Below, piece by piece: positions 26,329 to 35,363 of a stretch of DNA of 64,000 nucleotides. How positions within the stretch are numbered: the first letter of the stretch is position 1; every line of letters starts with the position of its first letter. The translations under genes and the position numbers were made by a program. The notes beneath the pieces are model-generated. The model saw nothing but the letters and a program-made list of their open reading frames with translations, had not been told where the DNA came from and ran no database searches. Source of the stretch: Actinomycetes bacterium (lineage in GTDB: Bacteria; Actinomycetota; JAICYB01); assembly GCA_025934435.1 (NCBI GenBank), contig JAICYB010000007.1, positions 1 through 64,000 on the forward strand, written 5' to 3'.

Positions 26329-27207
26329 ATGGGCATCCTCGACGGCAAGGCGATAGCGGTAACAGGAGCGGGACGGGGCATCGGACGCGCGGTCGCACTC
26401 GAGTGCGCCGTCGCGGGAGCGAACGTCGTCGTAGCGGACTACGGCGTCGGCATGGCCGGCGAAGACCCGACGAGTGACGTCGCCGACGAAGTCGTCGCCG
26501 AGATCACGCACGGCGGAGGTACGGCCGTCGCCGTCGCGGACGACGTCTCGACGATGGAAGGCGGCGCGCGCGTTGTGCAGACGGCACTCGACACATGGGG
26601 ACACATCGACGGTGTCGTCACGTGTCACGGCATCCTGCGCGAGCGGATGCTCTTCAATATGACCGAAGACGAGTGGGACGACGTCGTTCGCGTCCACCTG
26701 AAGGGAACGTTCACGATCTTCCGCCACGCCGCTGCGGTCATGCGGAAGCAAGAGTCCGGATCGCTCGTGGCGTTCACGTCGGGCGCGTTCCAGGGAAGCG
26801 TCGCGCAAGCGAACTACTCGGCCGCGAAGGGCGGCATCGTTTCGCTCGTCCGGTCGGCCGCCCTCGGCCTCCACCGTTACGGTGTGCGGTCGAATGCGAT
26901 CGCGCCCGTGGCTCGCACGCGGATGTCCGCGAACGTTCCGGCCGGACTCGCCGAGATCGGCGACGCCGAAGACGTCTCACCGATGGTTGCGTTCTTGCTC
27001 TCCGACCGCGCGAAGCACGTGACCGGACAGATCTACACCGCGGTCGGGTCGCGCATCGCTGTGTGGAACCAGCCCATGGAGGTGCGTTCGATGACGACGG
27101 ACGGACGCTGGACGCCCGACTCGATCGCCGACCGCATCGACGAAGAGGTCGGGCAAGAGGAGATGCCGCTCCTGCGCGCGATCAAAGACGCGACGGCCAA
27201 AGGATGA
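26329..27207 (+). CDS. short-chain dehydrogenase, Hsd4A/17-beta-HSD4-like
   Basis: This 292-residue SDR has the cofactor loop TGAGRGIGRA (12-21), VTCHGILRERMLFNMTEDEW and YSAAKGGI. The phrase RERMLFNMTEDEWDDV and the extended C-terminal tail (MTTDGRWTPDSIADRIDEEV) match the 3-hydroxyacyl-CoA dehydrogenase domain of multifunctional enzyme 2 and mycobacterial Hsd4A. That enzyme is a 17-beta-hydroxysteroid and 3-hydroxyacyl-CoA dehydrogenase; the exact substrate is inferred. It heads a six-gene operon. TAACGT lies 10 bases before the ATG as a possible -10. Confidence 0.87.
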   Translation: MGILDGKAIAVTGAGRGIGRAVALECAVAGANVVVADYGVGMAGEDPTSDVADEVVAEITHGGGTAVAVADDVSTMEGGARVVQTALDTWGHIDGVVTCHGILRERMLFNMTEDEWDDVVRVHLKGTFTIFRHAAAVMRKQESGSLVAFTSGAFQGSVAQANYSAAKGGIVSLVRSAALGLHRYGVRSNAIAPVARTRMSANVPAGLAEIGDAEDVSPMVAFLLSDRAKHVTGQIYTAVGSRIAVWNQPMEVRSMTTDGRWTPDSIADRIDEEVGQEEMPLLRAIKDATAKG

Positions 27208-28049
27208 AGTTCGGCGTCACCGTCTTCCTCACGGACTACACGATCACGCCGGCTGAGCTCGGCAGGGAGGCGGAGGCGCGCGGGTTCAGCTCGCTCTACA
27301 CCCCCGAACACACGCACATCCCCGTCGCGCGCAAGACGCCACCGCCGATGGGTGACCCGCTCCCGAACCAGTACCTTCATGCGCTCGATCCGTACGTCGC
27401 GCTGTCGTGGGTCGCGTCGGCGACGACCACACTCCGTGTCGGCACGGGTTGCTGCCTCGTGGCTCAGCACGATCCGATCGTGCTCGCGAAGGAGATCGCG
27501 TCGCTCGACCATCTTTCGAACGGACGATTCACGCTCGGCGTCGGCTTCGGTTGGAACGAAGAGGAAGGCCTCGACCACGGCGTCGAATGGAAACGGCGAC
27601 GCGACGTCGTGCGCGAGAAGATCCTCGCCATGAAGGCGCTTTGGTCGAACGACGAAGCGGGGTTCGAAGGAGAGTTCGTCCGTTTCGAGAAGTCGTGGTC
27701 GTGGCCGAAGCCCGCGCAGCAGCCGAACCCGCCTGTCTACGTGGCCGGTGCCGGCGGGCCGAAGCTCTTCAAACACCTCGCCGAGTGGGGCGACGGCTGG
27801 ATCCCCATCGGGGGCCGGGGCGTGCGGGAGAAGCTCCCGATGCTGCACGACGAGCTCGCGAAGGCCGGACGCTCGCCCGAAGACATCAAGATCATCCCAT
27901 TCGGCTCCCTGCCCGACCCGGGGAAGATCGAGTACTTCGCGAAATTGGGTATCGACGAGGTCGTACTCGGAGTCGATCCCGGAACGAAGGACGTCGTATT
28001 GCCGATCCTCGACCGTTACGCGAAAGAGGTCGAAGCTTTCGTTGGCTGA
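27204..28049 (+). CDS. LLM-class F420-dependent oxidoreductase, Rv3520c-like
   Basis: This 281-residue protein of the TIGR03619 type has MKFGVTVFLTDYTITPAELG, SLYTPEHTHIPVARKTPPPM, EIASLDHLSNGRFTLGVGFG and PPVYVAGAGGPKLFKHLAEW. Family members use F420; the wording recalls Rv3520c, a cholesterol-regulon gene whose reaction is not settled. The start is ATG at 27204 (ATGA overlap with the SDR stop). It overlaps the next gene by 8 bases, so it is part of the same operon. Confidence 0.87.
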   Translation: MKFGVTVFLTDYTITPAELGREAEARGFSSLYTPEHTHIPVARKTPPPMGDPLPNQYLHALDPYVALSWVASATTTLRVGTGCCLVAQHDPIVLAKEIASLDHLSNGRFTLGVGFGWNEEEGLDHGVEWKRRRDVVREKILAMKALWSNDEAGFEGEFVRFEKSWSWPKPAQQPNPPVYVAGAGGPKLFKHLAEWGDGWIPIGGRGVREKLPMLHDELAKAGRSPEDIKIIPFGSLPDPGKIEYFAKLGIDEVVLGVDPGTKDVVLPILDRYAKEVEAFVG

Positions 28050-28827
28050 TCTCGAACACGCCGCCCGCGGAGGCGTCCTGCGGATCACGCTCAATCGTCC
28101 GGACGTTCGCAACGCGCTTACGCCGGATCAGCGCGACGAGATCATCGCGCTCCTCGAAGATGCATCGTCGGACGAAGCCGTCCGGTGCATCGTCCTGACG
28201 GGGGCGGGCGGCTCCTTCTGCTCTGGGGCCGACCTGCGCGCGTCACGTTCCGCCGGCGAACGCCGCGTGGGTGACGTTGCCCGAACGATCGCGAACGGCG
28301 CGCAAAGGCTCATCGCATCGGTGATGGATTGCGAGAAGCCTGTGATCGCCGCCGTCGACGGTGTGGCTGCGGGTCTCGGCGCGCACCTCGCGCTCGCGTG
28401 CGACCTCGTGATCGCGAGCGAGGAAGCGCGGTTCATCGAGGTGTTCGTCCGGCGCGGTCTCGTCCCCGACGGCGGCGGCGCGTATCTCCTCGTGCGGCTC
28501 GTCGGCCCACATAAGGCGAAAGAGCTCGCGTTCTTCGGCGGCGACGTGCAGGCGAATGACGCCCTCGAGATGGGACTGATCAATTGCGTCGTGCCCGCCG
28601 ACCAGCTCGAACCGACGGTCGAGGCGTGGGCCCAGAAGCTGGCGACCGGACCGACGCGGACGATCGCGCTGACCAAGAAGCTCATCAACGACGCGCACGA
28701 CCTCGACCGCGGCGCCGCCTTCGCGCAGGAAGCGTCGGCGCAAGAGGTCAATATGGGCACGAACGATGCCGGCGAGGGTGTGCGAAGCTTCGTAGAACGA
28801 CGGGAGCCGGAGTTCAAGGGTTGGTAA
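28042..28827 (+). CDS. enoyl-CoA hydratase/isomerase
   Basis: This 261-residue crotonase-fold protein has LRITLNRPDVRNALTPDQRD, the oxyanion segment GGSFCSGADLRAS (about 56-68), KPVIAAVDGVAAGLGAHLAL, and RGLVPDGGGAYLLVRLVG. The second acidic residue is Asp in PDGGG, as in many isomerase-type members, so hydration is not assured. The start is TTG at 28042, overlapping the LLM gene end by 8 bases. It belongs to the Hsd4A-like operon and could act before or after that dehydrogenase in beta-oxidation. Confidence 0.87.
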   Translation: MADLEHAARGGVLRITLNRPDVRNALTPDQRDEIIALLEDASSDEAVRCIVLTGAGGSFCSGADLRASRSAGERRVGDVARTIANGAQRLIASVMDCEKPVIAAVDGVAAGLGAHLALACDLVIASEEARFIEVFVRRGLVPDGGGAYLLVRLVGPHKAKELAFFGGDVQANDALEMGLINCVVPADQLEPTVEAWAQKLATGPTRTIALTKKLINDAHDLDRGAAFAQEASAQEVNMGTNDAGEGVRSFVERREPEFKGW

Positions 28828-29657
28828 CGCAGGAAGAGCTCGACTTCTACGCGACGCCGGGCGAGATGACGAAGCTCGCGGCCGTCGACGTTCCGAGTGA
28901 TGTGCCGTCCGTGTGCGAGGTCGTGCAGGGCATCGTCATACATCCGTTCCTCACCCATCTGTACGGACTGGAGTTCCCCGCGGATCGCGAGGAAGAGCTG
29001 CAGATCCACCCGGCGGCTTCGATCGTCGATCGCGTCCGTGAGCTCGATCCGTCGCCGCTGACCGAGCAGCGTCCGCCGGAGCGGCGCGTCCTCGGAAATT
29101 GCCGCGACTTCTCGACGATCACGACGGCGTTCCTCAGGAGCAACGCGATCCCGGCGCGCGCGCGCTGCGGTTTCGGTACCTACTTCGAACCCGGCAAGTA
29201 CATCGACCACTGGGTCGTGGAGTGGTGGAACGGGACCGCATGGCAGCTGACCGACGCTCAGATCGATGAGGTGCAGCGCCGGAACAACGGCTTGATCGAT
29301 TTCGATCCGCTCGACGTTCCACGCGATCGGTTCATCGTCGGCGGCGATGCCTGGCAGCTCTACCGTGACGGGGAAGCGTCCGCCGATCAGTTCGGTGTTC
29401 TCGACATGTTCGACATCGGATTCGCGACGGGAAACCTCGTCAAAGACATCGCCTCACTGAACAAGGTCGAGTTGCTCCCGTGGGAGTCGTGGGAAGCCGA
29501 CGCGGACGAAGCACTCCTCGATGAGCTCGCGCCGATCTCGTCGTCCGCCGACTACGAGCGGGCTCGTGCGATCTATGAAACCGACGAGCGGGTCCGCGTA
29601 CCGGACGAGGTGACGTCATACAACCCGCAACCACCGCACAAGGTTCGGGTCAGATGA
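28821..29657 (+). CDS. transglutaminase-like (cysteine protease fold) protein
   Basis: This 278-residue cytoplasmic protein has a transglutaminase core: Cys94 in GNCRDFSTI, His130 in IDHWVVEWW and an Asp in LTDAQID (145-148). The N-terminal region (ELDFYATPGEMTKLAAVDVP) is typical of a bacterial family annotated only as transglutaminase-like. The reaction is unknown; related proteins hydrolyse or transfer amides. The start is TTG at 28821, inside the last codons of the hydratase gene. Confidence 0.75.
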   Translation: MVTQEELDFYATPGEMTKLAAVDVPSDVPSVCEVVQGIVIHPFLTHLYGLEFPADREEELQIHPAASIVDRVRELDPSPLTEQRPPERRVLGNCRDFSTITTAFLRSNAIPARARCGFGTYFEPGKYIDHWVVEWWNGTAWQLTDAQIDEVQRRNNGLIDFDPLDVPRDRFIVGGDAWQLYRDGEASADQFGVLDMFDIGFATGNLVKDIASLNKVELLPWESWEADADEALLDELAPISSSADYERARAIYETDERVRVPDEVTSYNPQPPHKVRVR

Positions 29658-30181
29658 CAACGAAGCCCGCCCTTCGGCTCGCGATGCCCCGTCCCGAGCT
29701 CGAGGAGAGTTTCAGACGTGCAGCGGCCGAGTTCCCGTACGACGAAGAGACGCTTTCGTACGAGCGTGATCTCGCGACGCGCGACTTCGATCAGTACGTG
29801 CGGTCGACGCAAGCGTGGGCGAACGGCCGGGATCTGCCCCGCGGATGGATCGCCGTGTCGACGTTCTGGCTCGCCGAAGGCGATGAGTACATCGGGACGG
29901 TGAACGTCCGCCACAAGCTGAACGACTGGTTGCTCCGCTACGGGGGACACATCGGCTACGGGATCCGTCCATCGAAGCGGCGGATGGGATACGGCACCGA
30001 GATCTGCCGGCTCGGCCTCGAGGAGGCGCGGAAACTCGGCCTCAAACGCGTACTCATCACGTGCGACGCCGACAACGTCGGGAGCAAGAAGATCATCGAA
30101 AGCAACGGTGGTGTGTTCGAGGACGAAGTCCCGCAGCCGGACCGCCCGGTCGGCAAGCGCCGCTACTGGTTCGATCTGTGA
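29654..30181 (+). CDS. GNAT-family acetyltransferase (RimJ/RimL-like)
   Basis: This 175-residue protein shows FWLAEGDEYIGTVNVRHKLN, HIGYGIRPSKRRMGYGTEIC with the acetyl-CoA-binding R-x-x-G-x-G/A pattern, and DADNVGSKKIIESNGGVFED. It belongs to the ribosomal-protein-type or small-molecule GNAT group and has no defined acceptor. It is coupled on both sides by 4-base overlaps (ATGA and GTGA), so it is co-expressed with the transglutaminase-like and CoA-transferase genes. Confidence 0.82.
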   Translation: MTTKPALRLAMPRPELEESFRRAAAEFPYDEETLSYERDLATRDFDQYVRSTQAWANGRDLPRGWIAVSTFWLAEGDEYIGTVNVRHKLNDWLLRYGGHIGYGIRPSKRRMGYGTEICRLGLEEARKLGLKRVLITCDADNVGSKKIIESNGGVFEDEVPQPDRPVGKRRYWFDL

Positions 30182-31398
30182 TTCGTCCGCTCGAGGGTGT
30201 GCGCATCGTCGAGTGCTCGATGCTCGGTCCGGCGGCGATCACGACGACGCTCGCCGATCTCGGTGCCGACGTCATCAAGGTCGAGCCGCCGGCGGGCGAC
30301 TACATCCGCCAGATGACGTGGCCGATCGTCGACGGCGTTTCGCTGATGCACCTTCACGTCAATCGCGGGAAACGAAGCGTGACACTCGATCTCCGCACGG
30401 ACGAAGCGAAGCAGATCTTCGTCGATCTCTGCGCGGATGCCGACGCCGTGGTCGAAGCGATGCGTCCGGGCGCATTGCATCGTTTGGGCATCGGTTTCGA
30501 ACGCTTACGCGAGGTCAACCCACGGATCGTCTTCATCACGATCTCGGGGTACGGCATGACCGGTCCGTACAAGGACTACCCGAGCCACGGCATCGCCTAC
30601 GACACGTGGGCCGGGATCGTGAAGCCGGAGATCGACGAGGACGGGTTCGCGCGGATCTCCGATCACGTCTCCATCGGGATCAATGCGGGCCCGCTGTACG
30701 GGGCGATCGGGATCTTGTCCGGCATCATCCGTGCGCGCGCCACCGGCGAAGGGGTCCAACTCGAGATCGCGCAGTCCGACGCGGCGGCGTCGTTCGACTG
30801 GTACCGGTCGGAGTCCTACAAGGCATACGAACGTCCGGAAGACGAAGTCACCGGCAACGCGTCGGACGATTACAAGCGCCGCGCTCCCGCCATCGCCGGC
30901 ATGCGCGAGGGCGTCCGCTACCAGATCTATGCAACCTCGGACGGCTTCGTCCTGTTCATGGCGTCCGAGCAGGAGTTCTGGCGGAACTTCTGCGAAGGCG
31001 TCGGCCGGACGGATCTGTTCGATCGGTGGCCGGGTTCGAAGTACGCGGACCACGCGATCGGCAACAAGGAGTTGCAGAAGGAACTGACGGAGATCTTCAG
31101 GCAGAAGACCTCGGCGGAATGGCTCGCCTTCGGCGGTGAACACAACACGCCGATCGCGCCGGTGAACTCGCCGCAGTCGATCGGCGACGATCCACAGTTC
31201 CAAGCCCGCCTCGGCTGGGTCCGGGACCAGCTCCCGTCGCCGCTGAAGGTCGTCGGCGACGAGATCGCCCCACCGGACGAAGCCCCGACCGTCGGCGAGC
31301 ACACCGACGCCGTCCTTCGCGACGTGCTCGGTTACGACGACGGGAAGATCGCGGACCTACGCGCGTCCGGCGCGTTCGGTTCACCCGCCGATCGCTGA
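30178..31398 (+). CDS. family III CoA-transferase (CaiB/BaiF)
   Basis: This 406-residue protein begins with PLEGVRIVECSMLGPAAITT, LADLGADVIKVEPPAGDYIR and NRGKRSVTLDL, the standard family III N-terminus. The likely catalytic Asp162 lies in ISDHVSIG, followed by LYGAIGILSGIIRARATGEG. The enzyme moves CoA between carboxylic acids, which would activate a pathway acid without ATP. The start is GTG at 30178 (GTGA overlap with the GNAT stop). It ends 17 bases before the FadD3-like ligase gene. Confidence 0.88.
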   Translation: MIRPLEGVRIVECSMLGPAAITTTLADLGADVIKVEPPAGDYIRQMTWPIVDGVSLMHLHVNRGKRSVTLDLRTDEAKQIFVDLCADADAVVEAMRPGALHRLGIGFERLREVNPRIVFITISGYGMTGPYKDYPSHGIAYDTWAGIVKPEIDEDGFARISDHVSIGINAGPLYGAIGILSGIIRARATGEGVQLEIAQSDAAASFDWYRSESYKAYERPEDEVTGNASDDYKRRAPAIAGMREGVRYQIYATSDGFVLFMASEQEFWRNFCEGVGRTDLFDRWPGSKYADHAIGNKELQKELTEIFRQKTSAEWLAFGGEHNTPIAPVNSPQSIGDDPQFQARLGWVRDQLPSPLKVVGDEIAPPDEAPTVGEHTDAVLRDVLGYDDGKIADLRASGAFGSPADR

Positions 31399-31400
31399 AG

Positions 31401-31406
31401 TACGCT
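31401..31406 (+). promoter_or_regulatory. -10-like hexamer TACGCT before the FadD3-like gene
   Basis: TACGCT lies 9 bases before the ATG at 31416, just after the CoA-transferase stop. It suggests an internal, leaderless promoter in addition to read-through from the operon. Confidence 0.35.
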
Positions 31407-31415
31407 GCGAAAGCG

Positions 31416-32906
31416 ATGCGCGGCGACGAGCGATGGGGAACGATCGGTGGACTCGTTCGCGATGCTGCGGAAAGGTTCGGCCCCCAGGAAGCGGTCGTCG
31501 ACGGCGACACGCACCTGACCTTCTCCGGTCTCGCCGCAGCCGTCGATCAGTCGGCGCGGGCGGTGATGGCGAGCGGTATCGAGCGCGGCGACCGCGTATC
31601 GATCTGGGCCCCCAATTCGTGGGAGTGGATCGCCGCTGCTCTCGGTGTGCTGACGGCCGGCGGCGTGCTCGTCCCGATCAACACGCGCTTCAAACAGAAC
31701 GAAGCGGCCTACATCATCGAGAAAGCCGGCGTGAAGCTCGTGTTCACGACGTCGGACTTCCTCGGGATCGACTACACGGCGCTCGTCGACAACGCCATCG
31801 ACCTGCGAGGGTGGAACGAGTACGTCCTGCGCTCTGATGAGATCTCACTTGCGGACCTCGAGGAGCGTGCCCGGAGCGTCGTCCCGACGGATCTCAGCGA
31901 CATCATGTTCACGTCCGGCACGACGGGGAAGCCGAAGGGCGTCATGACGACGCACGCACAGACGCTCCGCGTCTTCGACGTATGGGCCGACGTCGTCGGG
32001 CTTCGCGAGGGCGACCGGTACCTGATCGTGAACCCGTTCTTCCACACGTTCGGCTACAAGGCCGGGTTCATCGCGTGTCTCATGCGCGGCGCGACGATCG
32101 TTCCTCACGCGGTCTTCGACGTTCCGCAGGTCCTCGACAAGATCCGGACGGAGAAGATCTCGGTCATCCCCGGCCCCCCGACGCTCTATCAATCGTTCCT
32201 GAACACGCCCGACCGCGGCGACCTGTCGTCGTTGCGCCTCGCCGTGACCGGTGCAGCGGTCGTTCCCGTCGAGCTCATCAAGCGCATGCGCGACGAGCTG
32301 ACCTTCGAAACGATCCTCACGGCCTACGGTCTCACGGAATCGTCCGGTGTCGTGACGATGTGCCGTCCCTCCGACGACGCGGAGACGATCGCGAATACGT
32401 CCGGACGCGCCATCCCGGACGTCGAGGTGAAGATCAGCGATGCCGGCGAGATCTGCGTCCGCGGGTACAACGTGATGCAGGGTTACTTCGAAGATCCCGA
32501 AGGGACGGCCGAAGCGATCGACCCTGACGGCTGGTTGCACACCGGCGACATCGGCGTGATGGACGAACGCGGCTACGTCCGCATCACGGATCGGTTGAAG
32601 GACATGTTCATCGTCGGCGGGTTCAACGCCTATCCGGCTGAGATCGAGGGCGAGCTGCTCGCTCATCCGTCCGTCGCGCAGGTGGCGGTCGTCGGGATGC
32701 CCGACGAAAGGATGGGCGAGGTCGGCTGCGCGTTCGTCGTGCCCCGATCGGGTCAGGAAGTCGATGGAGACGCGCTCATCGAATGGGCACGCGAGCGCAT
32801 GGCGAACTACAAGGTCCCGCGACGCATCGAGATCGTTGAAGCATTGCCGCTGAACGCGAGCGGCAAGGTCCTGAAATACGAGCTACGGGAGAGAGCGAAG
32901 TCATGA
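31416..32906 (+). CDS. acyl-CoA synthetase, FadD3-like
   Basis: This 496-residue ANL ligase has the P-loop FTSGTTGKPKGVMTTH (165-180), NPFFHTFGYKAGFIACLM, PGPPTLYQSFL, TAYGLTESSGVVTMCRP, GWLHTGDIG and RITDRLKDMFIVGGFNAYPA, with the catalytic Lys in NASGK near residue 486. The run of motifs closely recalls mycobacterial FadD3, which activates the indane propionate (HIP) left from steroid C/D rings. HIP as the substrate here is inference. Its ATGA overlap links it to the following unknown gene. Confidence 0.87.
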   Translation: MRGDERWGTIGGLVRDAAERFGPQEAVVDGDTHLTFSGLAAAVDQSARAVMASGIERGDRVSIWAPNSWEWIAAALGVLTAGGVLVPINTRFKQNEAAYIIEKAGVKLVFTTSDFLGIDYTALVDNAIDLRGWNEYVLRSDEISLADLEERARSVVPTDLSDIMFTSGTTGKPKGVMTTHAQTLRVFDVWADVVGLREGDRYLIVNPFFHTFGYKAGFIACLMRGATIVPHAVFDVPQVLDKIRTEKISVIPGPPTLYQSFLNTPDRGDLSSLRLAVTGAAVVPVELIKRMRDELTFETILTAYGLTESSGVVTMCRPSDDAETIANTSGRAIPDVEVKISDAGEICVRGYNVMQGYFEDPEGTAEAIDPDGWLHTGDIGVMDERGYVRITDRLKDMFIVGGFNAYPAEIEGELLAHPSVAQVAVVGMPDERMGEVGCAFVVPRSGQEVDGDALIEWARERMANYKVPRRIEIVEALPLNASGKVLKYELRERAKS

Positions 32907-33709
32907 GCGACGATCCGACGAAAGCATTCCTCACGGCAGACCCGGTTGAGCTCGGCTCGATCTTGTTCACGATGGTCGAGCCCGACGAAGGACACGAGGT
33001 CGCCTACAACCGCTGGTACGAGCGCGACCATCTGTATTCGGGCGTGATGATCGGTCCGTACTCGCTCGCCGCCGGACGTTTCGTCTCGACGCGTGACCTC
33101 AAAGCGCTCCGGTATCCGGACGATTCACCGGTCACGCCGTCGAAGCAGATCGGTTCGTACCTCGCGATCTACTTCATCCTCAAGGGACACCACGACGAGT
33201 GGTGGCGATGGGGACGCCGCCAGGTCAGGGTGCTGATCGACAACGGGCGGATGTTCGAGCAGCGCACCCATATCCACACGCAGCTGTACGACTACCGTGG
33301 CGCGGTTTCGCGCGACGCCGACGGCGTTCCGGCAGAGCTCGCGCTCGATCACCGCTTCGAAGGGCTTGCCGTCGTCATCGGTCGGGCGAAGGGTGATCGG
33401 GACGAAGCACTCAGCACGCTCGACGCGCGCATCGTCCCGCAGGTCCTCGACGGATCTAAGGCCGCGCTCTGCCTGACGTTCGTTCCGTTCCCGATGCCGC
33501 CGGGGCAGCCGAGCGACGTGCCGGCGTCGTCCGACGACGAATCGCGGTTCTTGCAGCTGTGGTTCTGCGACGAACGTCCGAACGAGTTGTGGGACGAGAC
33601 ATTCGCGAAGTTGCCGCAGGCCTACGGCGATGTCGCCGAAGTCATCTTCGCGTCGCCGTTCATCCACACGAACCCGGGGACCGACGACTACACCGACCTG
33701 CTCCGATGA
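32903..33709 (+). CDS. uncharacterised protein, possible EthD-like alpha/beta barrel
   Basis: A 268-residue soluble protein I cannot assign. VAYNRWYERDHLYSGVMIGP near residues 32-51 resembles the RWYxxxH segment of EthD-like ferredoxin-fold proteins. A second part (ALCLTFVPFPMP, then FLQLWFCDERPNELWDETFA) may be a second such fold, so two pseudo-repeats could form a barrel. It is coupled to the FadD3-like ligase by ATGA, suggesting an accessory role for the ligase's substrate or product. Confidence 0.6.
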   Translation: MSDDPTKAFLTADPVELGSILFTMVEPDEGHEVAYNRWYERDHLYSGVMIGPYSLAAGRFVSTRDLKALRYPDDSPVTPSKQIGSYLAIYFILKGHHDEWWRWGRRQVRVLIDNGRMFEQRTHIHTQLYDYRGAVSRDADGVPAELALDHRFEGLAVVIGRAKGDRDEALSTLDARIVPQVLDGSKAALCLTFVPFPMPPGQPSDVPASSDDESRFLQLWFCDERPNELWDETFAKLPQAYGDVAEVIFASPFIHTNPGTDDYTDLLR

Positions 33710-34312
33710 TCAGCTGACCCGGCAGACGGCGACGGACCATCCGCTGTCGACGACCGGGGGGCCGGCGATCTCGAGGCGCGAACGGAACTTGTAGTTGCCC
33801 TTCTTCCGGACGGTGAAGGCCGTCGAGTCGCCCGTCGAGTTGCTCACGATGGTTCTCCAGTGCCGGGCTCCCGGACGCTTGACCTGGACGTCAACCCGGC
33901 GTCCGGCGGGAAGTGCCGTCGCCGTGCAATTGTCGCCGTTCCATACGATCGCGATCGACTCGCCTTTCGCTGCGCTCGGCGTTACGTAGAGCGGAACGAC
34001 GATCGATCCTGTCGCCTTCGTATGATGCGCGTCGCGGTAGTGGAACGTCCCGGCAACCGGGAAGTCGATGGTGGGCGACGATCCACCGGGTGCGATGTCG
34101 CCCGTGTCGAAGAAGGCGTTGCTCGTTGCGCTGTGTGTGCTCGAACCGGTGTTATGCCACACGGCCGAATCGCATTCGTCGGTGACGATGCCGACCCTCG
34201 GGCTGAAGCCGCTCTCGTTCACATTCACGCCGCGCGTGTAGCCGCAGGCGGCTGCCGCGATGCCGAGCGCCGCCACACCAACAAGTAGCCCGAGCTTCGC
34301 GCTGCCCCTCAT
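33710..34312 (-). CDS. cupredoxin-like lipoprotein lacking standard copper ligands
   Basis: This 200-residue exported lipoprotein has the signal peptide MRGSAKLGLLVGVAALGIAA and a Cys after AAA (AAAACGY). The domain reads VWHNTGSSTHSATS, FFDTGDIAPGGSSPTIDFPV and GTFHYRDAHHTKATGSIVV, which is the plastocyanin/amicyanin layout. At the expected Cys-x-x-His-x-x-x-Met site the sequence is RDAHHTKAT, so the Cys and Met ligands are missing. A C-terminal strand-rich region follows. SD GGGAGG and a full promoter precede the ATG. Confidence 0.75.
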   Translation of the reverse strand: MRGSAKLGLLVGVAALGIAAAACGYTRGVNVNESGFSPRVGIVTDECDSAVWHNTGSSTHSATSNAFFDTGDIAPGGSSPTIDFPVAGTFHYRDAHHTKATGSIVVPLYVTPSAAKGESIAIVWNGDNCTATALPAGRRVDVQVKRPGARHWRTIVSNSTGDSTAFTVRKKGNYKFRSRLEIAGPPVVDSGWSVAVCRVS

Positions 34313-34341
34313 GTCAACCTCCCGCCGACGTCGTGCGTCCG

Positions 34342-34369
34342 AGCTTACGGACCCGAGCGGAACTGTCAA
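34342..34369 (-). promoter_or_regulatory. promoter of the cupredoxin-like lipoprotein gene
   Basis: TTGACA (34369-34364) and TAAGCT (34347-34342) on the minus strand are 16 bases apart. The transcript would carry a leader of roughly 23 bases with GGGAGG before the ATG, unlike the leaderless pattern elsewhere in the window. Confidence 0.55.
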
Positions 34370-34379
34370 CGGATGGCGC

Positions 34380-34385
34380 TAGGGT
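34380..34385 (+). promoter_or_regulatory. -10-like hexamer TAGGGT, leaderless membrane protein gene
   Basis: TAGGGT is followed by 6 bases and the GTG at 34392. It lies back to back with the lipoprotein promoter, so the two divergent genes may be controlled together. Confidence 0.4.
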
Positions 34386-34391
34386 AGCGGA

Positions 34392-35363
34392 GTGCAGACG
34401 GAGCACCGTCCTGTTGGAGCGCTGACGCGCCGTGACGAGATCGCCGTCGCATTCTTCGGCACGTGGATGGTCATCGGACTCCACCTCGACGGGTGGGCGC
34501 ACGTGCATCAGCGTCCCGAGACCATCTTCACGCCGTGGCATGCCGTCTTGTACTCGGGGATCGTCGGCGGCGTTCTGTACTTCATCGCAGGAACGGTTCG
34601 GACCGGCGGCGCGACCACGGCCGACAAGTTGATGTTGCGCGGACTGGCGATCTTCGCCGTCGGCGCGATCGGTGACCTCATCTGGCACACGATCTTCGGC
34701 ATCGAGGTGTCGATCCGCGCGTTCCTGAGCCCGACGCACCTGATGCTCATGATGGGTGGGATCCTGATGGTGTCCGGGCCTGTTCGCGCCGCGGCGGCAC
34801 GAGGGATGCGTCCGGTCAGATTCCGCGAGTTCTTTCCGACGCTCGTGTCGCTCACGATCCCGACCATCGTCGTAACGTTCTTCATGCAGTTCCTGACGCC
34901 TTATCACTACTTCACCCTGACGCCCGACAGTTTCGGCGAGGTGTATGCGATCGCGAGCGTCTTCCTGGTGAACACGCTCCTCGTTGTCGTCGTGCTCTAT
35001 ATGGCATCGCGATTCGACACGCCGATCGGTACGCACGCATTCCTCTTCGGTGCGGTCGCAGCGGGCGCGCAGTCGTTGGTGTCCTTCCGACAGCCCCTCC
35101 ACATCGTCGCCGCGGTCGCCGCCGGTCTTGCCGTCGATGTGACCGCACGCCGCGCGAGTCGCCGCGAGCTGTCGGTGGCCATCGCGACACCGATCGCACT
35201 GTGGACCACATGGCTCGGCGCGATCGCCCTGCTCGGAGGCGTGCACTGGCCTATCGAACTCCCCATCGGGATCGTCGCGCTCGCGGCGCTCGAAGGATGG
35301 GGCTTGTACGTGCTCTCTAGTTCACCTTCGCCGACGGAGAGAACGTCACCGGCATCCGCTTGA
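34392..35363 (+). CDS. polytopic membrane protein with conserved-looking histidines, unknown function
   Basis: This 323-residue protein has about eight predicted membrane segments (for example 17-33, 50-68, 83-100, 112-129, 142-163, 180-204). His31, His37, His39, His50, His99 and His116 lie in or next to membrane helices (GLHLDGWAHVH, PWHAVLYSG, LIWHTIFG, SPTHLMLMMGG), a pattern seen in haem- or metal-binding membrane proteins. I do not recognise the family; a CtaG- or CopD-like role is speculation. It is divergent from the cupredoxin-like lipoprotein gene. Its end overlaps the P450 gene by 47 bases in convergent orientation. Confidence 0.65.
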   Translation: MQTEHRPVGALTRRDEIAVAFFGTWMVIGLHLDGWAHVHQRPETIFTPWHAVLYSGIVGGVLYFIAGTVRTGGATTADKLMLRGLAIFAVGAIGDLIWHTIFGIEVSIRAFLSPTHLMLMMGGILMVSGPVRAAAARGMRPVRFREFFPTLVSLTIPTIVVTFFMQFLTPYHYFTLTPDSFGEVYAIASVFLVNTLLVVVVLYMASRFDTPIGTHAFLFGAVAAGAQSLVSFRQPLHIVAAVAAGLAVDVTARRASRRELSVAIATPIALWTTWLGAIALLGGVHWPIELPIGIVALAALEGWGLYVLSSSPSPTERTSPASA

